A stretch of DNA of 64,000 bases from Phycisphaerae bacterium. GTDB lineage: Bacteria; Planctomycetota; Phycisphaerae; UBA1845; UTPLA1. Under the pieces are notes generated by a model, which saw nothing but the letters and a program-made list of their open reading frames with translations, had not been told where the DNA came from and searched no databases. Below, piece after piece: positions 46,294-53,665 of this stretch; positions within the stretch are counted from its first letter, which is position 1; every line of letters begins with the position of its first letter. The stretch spans positions 558,001 through 622,000 of the forward strand of contig DATEMU010000003.1 in assembly GCA_035275405.1 (NCBI GenBank). Direction: 5' to 3'. The position numbers and the translations under genes are program-made.

Positions 46294-46881
46294 ATGGATG
46301 ACACCGACCCCCGACGTACCGACGCAGAGGCTGTCGCGAGGACGCTCTCAGGCGACCTGACGGCCTACGACCGGCTGATTGAAAAATACCAGCGGCGGGC
46401 AGTGGCCGTGTCGTACCGGCTTCTGGGCAACGTGGCGGATGCCCAGGACGTTTGTCAGGAGGCCTTTCTCAGGGCGTTTCGGTCGCTGGAAACGTTGAAG
46501 GAGCCAGAACGGTTCGGCGCATGGTTGATGCGGATTGTCAGCAATCTGTCGCTCAACTTTCGGCGCGGCCGGAGACCGACGCTGGCCCTGGCGACAAGCG
46601 ACGAAGACGCCGGACCGCACGATTCGCGGATCGCGGCGAAGAGTGAATATAGCGGGGGTGCGGAGCGTATGGCGGGTCAGGAAACCCAGGCGGCCGTGAC
46701 AGCGGCCGTGGAGGCCCTGCCGCCCCAGCAAAGATTGGCCCTGGTGCTTTTCGCGATGGAGGGGCTTTCCCAAAAGGAAGTCGCGGAAATCATGGAGTGC
46801 AGCGTCGAAATGGTGAAGTGGAACGTCTTTCAAGCCCGAAAAACATTGAAGGACCAGTTGGCGGAATATCTGGAAGAATGA
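46294..46881 (+). CDS. ECF RNA polymerase sigma factor
   Basis: 195 residues from ATG 46294; an in-frame TTG at 46270 is an alternative. Region 2: YDRLIEKYQRRAVAVSYRLLGN and DAQDVCQEAFLRAFRSLETLKEPERFGAWLMRIVSNLSLNFRR. Region 4: QAAVTAAVEALPPQQRLALVLFAMEGLSQKEVAEIMECSVEMVKWNVFQARKTLKDQL. The layout is that of RpoE-type ECF factors. Its stop overlaps the next gene by an ATGA, so the two are translationally coupled. The partner is a putative anti-sigma factor, which gives a standard regulatory pair. Confidence 0.95.
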   Translation: MDDTDPRRTDAEAVARTLSGDLTAYDRLIEKYQRRAVAVSYRLLGNVADAQDVCQEAFLRAFRSLETLKEPERFGAWLMRIVSNLSLNFRRGRRPTLALATSDEDAGPHDSRIAAKSEYSGGAERMAGQETQAAVTAAVEALPPQQRLALVLFAMEGLSQKEVAEIMECSVEMVKWNVFQARKTLKDQLAEYLEE

Positions 46882-47579
46882 ACGATCAACGCGAAACATA
46901 TGAGCAGCTCTTGAGCGAGCGGGCTGACGGCGAATTGACGTCGGAACAGCGAGCTGACTTGGAGCGTGCCCTCGCCTCTGATGCGGATTTGGCTCGCCAA
47001 GCCGGCGCCTACCAGGGGCTTCACGCCCTTCTCGACGCGTGGCGCGCCGTGCCTAGCGATATCGATTGGCAGAATCTCTCGGCGCGGATCAGCCGCGAAG
47101 TCGGCGAGGAAGCCGCTTTGGTTGCGGTTGAGCCCATCGACAATCTCGTGAGTCGTGCGCATGGGCCGATTCCTGACGTCGATTGGCCACAACTCCAGTC
47201 GCGAATCTCCGCGGCCGTCCGGGCTGATGCCGCAGCGGGGCATGGTGCCGGTACAGGCCTGACGCGCCGCTCCTGGTCGCGCATGGCCAAACGGATCGTC
47301 GCCATCGGTGCGCCCCTCGCGGCGGCTGCGGCCATCGCCCTGGCCCTGTGGTTGCCGCGAACTTCGTCACCGGTCGCTCCGACGGGTCCGACGCCGACGA
47401 AGGCCATGATTGTCGTCTCGTATGAGACGCCGCAGCCCGCGGGCAAGGTCAAGGTCGCGTTCGAGGAAAAGCCCTACACCGGCCCCGACACCGAAGCAGT
47501 ATCCAACGGCGCGGCGATCGCCAACGGACCATCGCGGGCCTTTCCCCGCGAGCGCGTTGAAGAGACCGTGCTATACTGA
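46878..47579 (+). CDS. Putative membrane-anchored anti-sigma factor
   Basis: 233 residues from ATG 46878, overlapping the sigma stop by four bases. The N-terminal half is helical and soluble (LLSERADGELTSEQRADLE...), with the ELTSEQ-type anti-sigma helix but no zinc-binding HxxxCxxC motif. A transmembrane segment lies at about residues 137-157 (IVAIGAPLAAAAAIALALWLP). The short C-terminal part is exported and ends in basic residues. By position and topology it should sequester the sigma factor until a signal arrives. The signal is unknown. Confidence 0.75.
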   Translation: MNDQRETYEQLLSERADGELTSEQRADLERALASDADLARQAGAYQGLHALLDAWRAVPSDIDWQNLSARISREVGEEAALVAVEPIDNLVSRAHGPIPDVDWPQLQSRISAAVRADAAAGHGAGTGLTRRSWSRMAKRIVAIGAPLAAAAAIALALWLPRTSSPVAPTGPTPTKAMIVVSYETPQPAGKVKVAFEEKPYTGPDTEAVSNGAAIANGPSRAFPRERVEETVLY

Positions 47580-47649
47580 TGGCCGGCGGCCTCGCGGGTG
47601 GGCGCCTTCGAATCAAGGATGAAATAGCGGTCGCCCCGAGGAGCGTGCC

Positions 47650-48783
47650 ATGATTTCCATTACGAAATCCATTGTCGGATTTGCGGCGTGCCTGGCGACG
47701 ATGTGGGTCCAACCCCAGCCTCCGCCCGCCGAATCCGGCGCCGCCCCGCTGCCGGCGCTGGACCAAAAGCTCGAACAATTCACCGTCAGCGACGCGGAGA
47801 TCGCCGATGCTCTGGCGGAGATGGGAAAGCAAGTCGGCCTGTCGATTTCTCTCGACGATCGCGCCCTGGAACTGCTCCCCTGGGGAAAACAGACCAAGCT
47901 CGCGCAGGTCAACGTGTCGAATGCATCGCTTCGCGAAATTCTCCCGCAACTATTGAGCCCCCTGGGCATGACGTACGAAACGCGCGATGGCGGGATCGTG
48001 ATCGTTCCGACGGAGCCCCTCAAGCGCCTCAATCGCCGGCTCACCTGGGAGGACCTCAAGCTGCTGAAGCAGGCCGCCGAGTCGGAGTACACGCCGGAGA
48101 ACTTCGCGGCGTTCAAGGTGCAATACCGTATTACCAGCAAGATCGATGCGGCGAAGATGCTCGAACATCAACTGGCCCGAAGCGGTCGCGGGACGGTGGC
48201 CGAGATGTTGGAGACCGCAACGGGAGCCTTGGGATGGATCTGGTTCCCGGAAGAGGACCATATCGTCATTCGGACCGGCCAGGCGCAGATTGCCAGCCTT
48301 CTTTCCCGCCGAGTGACCGCCCGCTATGCGAACGTGCCGCTGACGCAGATTCTGACGGACCTGGCCGACAAGGCGGGCGTGGCGCTGACGATGGAGCCGG
48401 GCATGATGACCAAGCTTCCGCCGTCGACCGCACAGAGCTACACGCTCTTTCTACAGTCCTCGTCGATTCGTCAGGCGCTGGAATCCATCGCCGCGGAGAC
48501 CGGTCTGAAGTACGAAATCACGCGGGACGGTGTCAATGTGGGTTTGTCGGACGCCGTGACGGACGCAGGAAAGCCCGGGGGCTCGACGCGTAGTTCGCCG
48601 TATGTCGCCAAACTCATCGTTCCCGGCGTTGATGGGAGCTACAGCGTAGAGTTTCTGGTCCGCGCGGAAGATCTGCCACAGGATATTCTCGATTATCGCG
48701 ACCAGATGCTGGGCGACTTTATCCAAAAAGTCCGCCGCGAAATGGCCCCTCCGGAAGTGCCGGGTTCGCCCAATACACCATAG
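47650..48783 (+). CDS. Exported protein with STN/secretin-type short domains
   Basis: 377 residues with a signal peptide ([16 protein letters not shown]) and a short Pro/Ala linker. Two to three short alpha/beta units resemble the secretin-TonB N-terminal (STN) domain: [52 protein letters not shown], and [20 protein letters not shown]. Such domains mediate protein contacts in the periplasm. It closes the sigma/anti-sigma operon and may be part of the sensed or regulated system. No secretin barrel or FecR-like domain is attached. Confidence 0.75.
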   Translation: MISITKSIVGFAACLATMWVQPQPPPAESGAAPLPALDQKLEQFTVSDAEIADALAEMGKQVGLSISLDDRALELLPWGKQTKLAQVNVSNASLREILPQLLSPLGMTYETRDGGIVIVPTEPLKRLNRRLTWEDLKLLKQAAESEYTPENFAAFKVQYRITSKIDAAKMLEHQLARSGRGTVAEMLETATGALGWIWFPEEDHIVIRTGQAQIASLLSRRVTARYANVPLTQILTDLADKAGVALTMEPGMMTKLPPSTAQSYTLFLQSSSIRQALESIAAETGLKYEITRDGVNVGLSDAVTDAGKPGGSTRSSPYVAKLIVPGVDGSYSVEFLVRAEDLPQDILDYRDQMLGDFIQKVRREMAPPEVPGSPNTP

Positions 48784-48812
48784 AAAAGCAGTCCCGCGTT
48801 CGCTCCGCGCTT

Positions 48813-48821
48813 TGTTATAAT
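48813..48821 (+). promoter_or_regulatory. Extended -10 promoter for the RpiB-DeoC gene
   Basis: TGTTATAAT is a TGn-TATAAT element 34 bases before the ATG of the fusion gene. There is no good -35. A GAGGGGCG site precedes the ATG. The element means the fusion enzyme is transcribed separately from the BMC operon 36 kb away. Confidence 0.6.
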
Positions 48822-48854
48822 TGGAGTTGCGCGAGGGGCGCGCCGGATGGGTTC

Positions 48855-50339
48855 ATGGCGGACGGTTCGAAAACACATCGCATTGCACTCGGCGCGGACC
48901 ACGGCGGATTCGACCTCAAAGAGCACCTCAAGCGATTCCTCGCCGAGCGCGGCCATAATGTGCAGGATTGCGGCACCTACGACAAATCTGCGGTAGACTA
49001 TCCCAAGATTGCCGCGGCGGTCGCCCAGATCGTCTCGGATAATCAATGCGAGCGGGGGATCATCATCGACGGCGCGGGGATCGGCTCGTCGATCGTCGCC
49101 AATAAGTTTCCCAACGTCCGGGCGGCCCTTTGCTACGACGTCTCCTCCGCAAAAAACAGCCGCGAGCATAACGATGCCAATGTCCTGACCCTCGGCGCGG
49201 GACTGATCGGTACGGCCCTGGCCGAACAGATCGTGGAGGCCTGGCTCGCCGGTCAATGCACGGCCGACCGGCATCGCAAACGCGTGGCCATGATTGGCGA
49301 CGTGGAACGTGGTATCCTATCGGGTTCGCCGCCGGCCACTTCGCCGGTCGAACTCATGATGGCAACGTCTGCCGCGACCGAGCGGCTGCGGGAGATTCCG
49401 GACTTGGCCGAACTGTCGAACGAAGACCTCGAACGAATCGTCGCCCGCATCCTGGAGATGACCGGCGGATCGGCGTGGCCGGCCCAGCCGGCGTGTGCGT
49501 GCTGCGGAGCGCAGTGCGACGGTCAGTGCGCGCGGAAAAACCCGGCGGCCGTTCGGGACTTCCTTGGACTGGGCGCGGGCCGCATCGGCATGGGCCTCGC
49601 CGCGGGGGCTGGCCCGATTGCTCGCGATGTTGCCCAGTACATCGATCACACGCTGCTCAAGCCCGAGGCGACGAGCAAGCAGATCGAGCAGCTTTGCAAA
49701 GAAGCGATGGAAAGCGGCTTTGCCTCGGTCTGCATCAACCCGTCATGGGTCCGGCTGGCTACCAACTGCCTGAAGGGCTCGCCGGTCGCCGTGTGCACTG
49801 TGGTTGGTTTTCCGCTCGGCGCGCACGTGCCGGAGATCAAGGCCCTGGAAGCTCGCCGGGCGATCCGCGAAGGGGCCGGCGAGATCGACATGGTGATCAA
49901 TATCGGCGCGCTCAAAAGCGGCGACGACGAGGGCGTTTATCGCGACATCAAGGCGGTCGTGGATGCCTGCGCCGACGGCCGGGCGATCTGCAAGGTCATC
50001 ATCGAATGCGCTTTGCTGACGGACGATGAAAAGGTCCGTGCGTGCAAGGCCGCCAAGCGGGCGCGAGCGGACTTCGTCAAGACAAGCACGGGATTTTCGA
50101 CCGGCGGGGCGACGGCCGCCGACGTGGCGCTCATGAGCGAGGCGGTGGCAGGGACGCGGATGGGCGTCAAGGCCGCGGGTGGCATCCGTAGTTACGAGGA
50201 CCTGCGGGCGATGGTGCAGGCCGGGGCGACGCGAATCGGGGCGAGTGCGGGCGTGCAGATCATCAAGGAAGCCAAGACGGGGAAGTCTTCGGGCGCGGTC
50301 GCAGCGGCGGACTCCAAGGGCGGGAAAGACAAGTATTAA
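48855..50339 (+). CDS. RpiB-DeoC fusion: ribose-5-P isomerase B domain plus deoxyribose-phosphate aldolase
   Basis: 494 residues. Residues 8-145 are RpiB-like ([33 protein letters not shown]); where E. coli RpiB has the catalytic Cys of its CGTG loop, this protein has Asp72 in DGAGIG. A linker (about 155-258) contains an amphipathic helix at 187-204 ([18 protein letters not shown]), resembling encapsulation peptides, and a Cys cluster (C214, C216, C217, C221, C225). Residues 260-475 are DeoC, with [10 protein letters not shown], Asp345, Schiff-base Lys409 in [12 protein letters not shown] and Lys439 in VKAAGGIR. It should cleave deoxyribose-5-phosphate to glyceraldehyde-3-phosphate and acetaldehyde. 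DeoC/RpiB are core enzymes of SPU-type microcompartments. Confidence 0.95.
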   Translation: MADGSKTHRIALGADHGGFDLKEHLKRFLAERGHNVQDCGTYDKSAVDYPKIAAAVAQIVSDNQCERGIIIDGAGIGSSIVANKFPNVRAALCYDVSSAKNSREHNDANVLTLGAGLIGTALAEQIVEAWLAGQCTADRHRKRVAMIGDVERGILSGSPPATSPVELMMATSAATERLREIPDLAELSNEDLERIVARILEMTGGSAWPAQPACACCGAQCDGQCARKNPAAVRDFLGLGAGRIGMGLAAGAGPIARDVAQYIDHTLLKPEATSKQIEQLCKEAMESGFASVCINPSWVRLATNCLKGSPVAVCTVVGFPLGAHVPEIKALEARRAIREGAGEIDMVINIGALKSGDDEGVYRDIKAVVDACADGRAICKVIIECALLTDDEKVRACKAAKRARADFVKTSTGFSTGGATAADVALMSEAVAGTRMGVKAAGGIRSYEDLRAMVQAGATRIGASAGVQIIKEAKTGKSSGAVAAADSKGGKDKY

Positions 50340-50353
50340 GCGCCTAACATCCC

Positions 50354-51700
50354 GTGGAGGGGTGGGCCAGAATCACATTGAGAGACACTCGCCAAATTGA
50401 AACAGGGATAGCCGCTGAGCGGGCCGTGCTCGTCGGGTTAATTTTGCCCGGTCAGGAGCCGGCGGGGACGCGGTACGATCCGCTCGCGGAGCTGGCCGCA
50501 CTGGCCGAGGCCGCGGGGGCGAACATCGTCGGGCGGATGATTCAGCGCCGCCCGAAAACGTGCCCCGCGACCTACATTGGTAAGGGCAAGGCGGCCGAGC
50601 TGGCGGACTACGTCATCGAAAAAGAGGCCGACATCGTCATTTTCGACAACGATCTTTCCCCTTCGCAAATCCGCGAGAATGAGGCGCTTTGCAAGCGCCG
50701 GGTCATCGACCGCACCGAACTGATCCTCGACATTTTCGCCAGCCGGGCGCGGACGAATACCGCGAAATTGCAGGTGGAGCTTGCGCAACTGGAATACACC
50801 GCTCCGCGCCTCCGCGGCATGTGGACCCACCTGGAGCGCATTGCCGGCGCGGGCGGCGGCGGCAAGGTCGGCGCGGTCGGCGGCATCGGGACGCGCGGGC
50901 CCGGCGAACGGCAGATCGAAATCGACCGGCGCATTGTGCAAAAACGTGTGTCGTTTCTTCGCGGGCAACTGGCCCAAATCGACAAGCGCAAACTCCGCGA
51001 GGTCCGCTCGCGCAGCGACTATTTTACCGTCAGCCTCGTGGGCTACACCAACGCCGGGAAGAGCACGCTCATGAACGCGCTGACCGGCGCGGGGACCTTC
51101 GTCGCCGACAAGCTCTTCGCCACCCTTGATACCAAAACTCGCCGCTGGGACCTGGGCGGTGGCCAGACCGCACTGCTCTCTGATACGGTTGGATTCGTTC
51201 GCAACCTGCCGCACCATCTTGTCGCTTCCTTTCGGGCAACGCTGGAAGAAACGATCCACTCGGACCTGATTCTCCACGTCGTGGATGCCGCCAGCCACGA
51301 CGCCTCCGCGCAAATTCGCGCGGTTGAGCAGGTGCTTGCCGAATTGGGCTGCCAGGATATCCCCCGCATCAACGTCTTCAACAAAATCGACGCCGTGGGC
51401 GACGACTCCGCCATCCACCTGTTGCGCGTCAGCCAGCCGGAAGCGGTCGAAGTGTCCGCCGCCACGGGGCAGGGCATTCCCTATGTTGTCGATCGCGTCC
51501 TCCAGCACATGCGCGATCGCTATGTCCGAATTACCGTTGAGACCGATAGCTCCAATGGGCGATTGCTCGCGTACATCAGCAAGTATGGCCACATTCTCGG
51601 ACAGGATTATGAAGATGGACGGATGCGCCTGGACATACGCCTCCCCACGGCCGAAGTGCAGCGGGTCGTCAATCTCGGCGGCGTGCTGAAGTCCGCGTAG
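50354..51700 (+). CDS. hflX: GTPase HflX
   Basis: 448 residues from GTG 50354; TTG 50378 is an alternative, with RDTRQIETGIAAERAVLVG being the first family-like residues. The glycine-rich HflX segment is GAGGGGKVGAVGGIGTRGPGERQ. GTPase motifs are GYTNAGKST, DTVGFVRNLPHHLV and NKID. HflX binds the 50S ribosome and helps dissociate stalled or heat-damaged ribosomes. It follows the fusion gene by 14 bases and is probably co-transcribed. Confidence 0.94.
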   Translation: MEGWARITLRDTRQIETGIAAERAVLVGLILPGQEPAGTRYDPLAELAALAEAAGANIVGRMIQRRPKTCPATYIGKGKAAELADYVIEKEADIVIFDNDLSPSQIRENEALCKRRVIDRTELILDIFASRARTNTAKLQVELAQLEYTAPRLRGMWTHLERIAGAGGGGKVGAVGGIGTRGPGERQIEIDRRIVQKRVSFLRGQLAQIDKRKLREVRSRSDYFTVSLVGYTNAGKSTLMNALTGAGTFVADKLFATLDTKTRRWDLGGGQTALLSDTVGFVRNLPHHLVASFRATLEETIHSDLILHVVDAASHDASAQIRAVEQVLAELGCQDIPRINVFNKIDAVGDDSAIHLLRVSQPEAVEVSAATGQGIPYVVDRVLQHMRDRYVRITVETDSSNGRLLAYISKYGHILGQDYEDGRMRLDIRLPTAEVQRVVNLGGVLKSA

Positions 51701-51873
51701 CCCCTCCTCGCGGCTGAACTCTCCAAGTCCCGACTTCAAGTAACCCTCGCATCGGACCGAGAAAGTAGCGCGCGCTCGGTATGCGCGGACCCCCTGCACG
51801 GCCGCCACCGCGACGCGCAAGGAATGGGGTCGAACGGTTTCGCCATCCGAACGTGCCTCTTGGGGCGACAATT

Positions 51874-52581
51874 ATGAACGAGAGTATCACGCTCGACACC
51901 TCGGCTTCCCAAAATGCCCTGGAATGGGCGATTCGCACGCAGGCTCAAATCGTGCTCGAATCGGCGGTCATTCCTAATACCACCGTAAACGGAAGCCTGA
52001 TCAGCGGCGACGAACATGCCCTGCTGCTGGAGATTACCGGCCAACCCGCCCGCGATCCCAATTTGCTCGTCGATGCCGCGGCGCAGGTGCAGGTTTACAG
52101 CGACCGGCGCTACAGCTTCGCGACGACGATCACCGCCGCGCCCCATTGGGGCGACACGCGAGCGCTGGCCATCGATCGTCCGTCGATTCTCACGGTCGTG
52201 GATCGGCGACGGTTCGTGCGGGCGCGCCTGGCCCCGTCGTCGCTCGTGAAGGTCGAATGGCGGCACGCCGGCGCGGATCATCGGCGCGTCGCCACACTCC
52301 TGAACATCAGTGCGGATGGCCTGGCTTGTCGAATCGAAGATCCGGCAGCCATGGCTATTGAGCCCCGTGATCCGCTGCGCGTGCAATTCTCCCTTCCGGG
52401 GCAACATTCGACGTTTCACTTGACGGCCGCGGCGTCCAACGTGACGCCCGCCGGCGGCGGCGCGACAATTCTGGGTCTGCAATTCACTCGCTCCATGGAG
52501 ACGGCCCAACTGCTCAAGGAACTCCGCGCGTCGTTGCGTTCGCCGCACGAGGCCGGTATTGAATCGGAAGCCCTGGTATGA
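51874..52581 (+). CDS. PilZ-domain protein, YcgR-like
   Basis: 235 residues from ATG 51874; the upstream frame to 51781 reads as Arg/Pro low complexity and is dropped. The N-terminal half is a flagellar-brake-like domain. The PilZ domain has RRRFVRARL (RxxxR) and NISADGLACRI (NxSxxG), the two cyclic-di-GMP-binding motifs. It should bind c-di-GMP and control motility or surface behaviour. It overlaps the next PilZ gene by four bases. No flagellar genes are nearby. Confidence 0.88.
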   Translation: MNESITLDTSASQNALEWAIRTQAQIVLESAVIPNTTVNGSLISGDEHALLLEITGQPARDPNLLVDAAAQVQVYSDRRYSFATTITAAPHWGDTRALAIDRPSILTVVDRRRFVRARLAPSSLVKVEWRHAGADHRRVATLLNISADGLACRIEDPAAMAIEPRDPLRVQFSLPGQHSTFHLTAAASNVTPAGGGATILGLQFTRSMETAQLLKELRASLRSPHEAGIESEALV

Positions 52582-53327
52582 CTCAAGGAATGGTTCTTGA
52601 CGCCAATTCCGCGACGGCGATCCTGGTCTGGGCTGCCCAGCGCCAGATGCCCATTACGGCGTCCCTCCTGACCGAGGGCCGCTGGTGCAACCTCCGCTCG
52701 CACCTGATTCGCTACGACGGGGACCGCAACGTCATTCAGATCGTTTATCCCATCGCTCTCGACACGCTCGCCCCGCCCGAGATCGCGGCCGGGGAGGAAT
52801 TGGGCATCTCACTGCGCCGGGGCCACAAGAAATGCATTTTTGTCAGCCCGGTTTTGATGCGATCGCTGGATAAATCCGCCGATGGCCAGGCGGTGGACAC
52901 GCTGGTCGTGCGCGGCCCGGTACAGATGCGCGAACTGCAGCGCCGCGTCTACCAGCGCGTCATGATTCCGCAGGAACGCTTCATCGCCGTCAAGCTCTGG
53001 CAAGGGGGGCTGCCCACGGAGGACAGCGCCACATGGCCCCTCTGCTCCGGTCGATTGGACAACGCCTCGGTCGGCGGCATCCTCGTCGATATCCGCAACG
53101 ATCAGAACCCGCGACTCGGCGTCGGCGATCTTGTCGGCGTGGAGATCACGGCCTCCCCCGGCCGGCCGCCGCTATTGGCCGAAGCGCAGTACCGTCATTG
53201 CGTGGTGCGCGGTCCCGGTCGCCTGGGTCTGGGACTGCAATTCCTCGGACTTGAGCACGACCTGCCCGACCGCGCCACTATCTCTCAAATCGCTGACTTC
53301 GTCCGCGCCTTACGGGCCACCGCCTGA
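52578..53327 (+). CDS. PilZ-domain protein, second YcgR-like copy
   Basis: 249 residues; its ATG overlaps the stop of the preceding gene (ATGA), so the two are coupled. The layout repeats that of its neighbour: an N-terminal beta domain, then QRRVYQRVMIP (RxxxR) and DNASVGGILVDI (NxSxxG). Sequence identity to the first is low. Two coupled paralogous c-di-GMP receptors suggest hetero-oligomer formation or distinct partners. Confidence 0.85.
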   Translation: MTQGMVLDANSATAILVWAAQRQMPITASLLTEGRWCNLRSHLIRYDGDRNVIQIVYPIALDTLAPPEIAAGEELGISLRRGHKKCIFVSPVLMRSLDKSADGQAVDTLVVRGPVQMRELQRRVYQRVMIPQERFIAVKLWQGGLPTEDSATWPLCSGRLDNASVGGILVDIRNDQNPRLGVGDLVGVEITASPGRPPLLAEAQYRHCVVRGPGRLGLGLQFLGLEHDLPDRATISQIADFVRALRATA

Positions 53328-53458
53328 ATGGCACCGCATCGCACGATTCTGGCATTCCGCTAATGCGCTGGTGACTCGGAGCGCGCGTATTGGCACATGA
53401 CAGGGCCCGTGACACCTGGATCGGCTTACGATTCGACGAATTAGCGGATGCAACATCT

Positions 53459-53497
53459 CTTGACCTCGACCGTCGCGGTCAAGTAAACTGATATAAT
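53459..53497 (+). promoter_or_regulatory. Inverted repeat plus extended -10 promoter
   Basis: CTTGACC (53459-53465) and GGTCAAG (53477-53483) form a 7-bp inverted repeat. TGATATAAT follows, with TATAAT at 53492-53497, an extended -10. The repeat sits where a regulator would block or assist polymerase. TTGACC is too far (26 bases) to be a standard -35. Confidence 0.5.
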
Positions 53498-53586
53498 ACC
53501 CGCTAAGGCTCTTCGAGCCCCTCCCCGGGCGACGATGAGGGAAAGTCGATAATCGACCGCTCTACGCGGGTGTTCGCTTTTTTTTT
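53498..53586 (+). ncRNA. Candidate structured leader or small RNA ending in U-tract
   Basis: ACCCGC (53498-53503) can pair with GCGGGT (53566-53571) and enclose three hairpins: GGCTC-TTC-GAGCC, CCCTC/GAGGG, and GTCGA-TAA-TCGAC. Nine T (53578-53586) follow after GTTCGC. A four-way-junction RNA ending in an intrinsic terminator, or an attenuator for the protease gene, would look like this. It matches no riboswitch I know. One objection: the promoter at 53492 would start transcription near 53504, losing part of the closing helix. Confidence 0.4.
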
Positions 53587-53665
53587 GAGGCTGGGGGTTC
53601 GTCCCGTGGAACGTAAATCGTTGTTTGGGAAGAGCATCCGAACCGGGAATTAAGGGACTGAGCAA

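Larger units (their letters stand above)
53328..53665. other. 338-base intergenic stretch upstream of the matrixin gene
   Basis: It holds the promoter-like elements at 53459-53497 and the candidate structured RNA at 53498-53586. The first 130 bases and the last 60 bases up to the ribosome-binding site of the protease gene show nothing further. No ORF could be supported. Confidence 0.45.
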
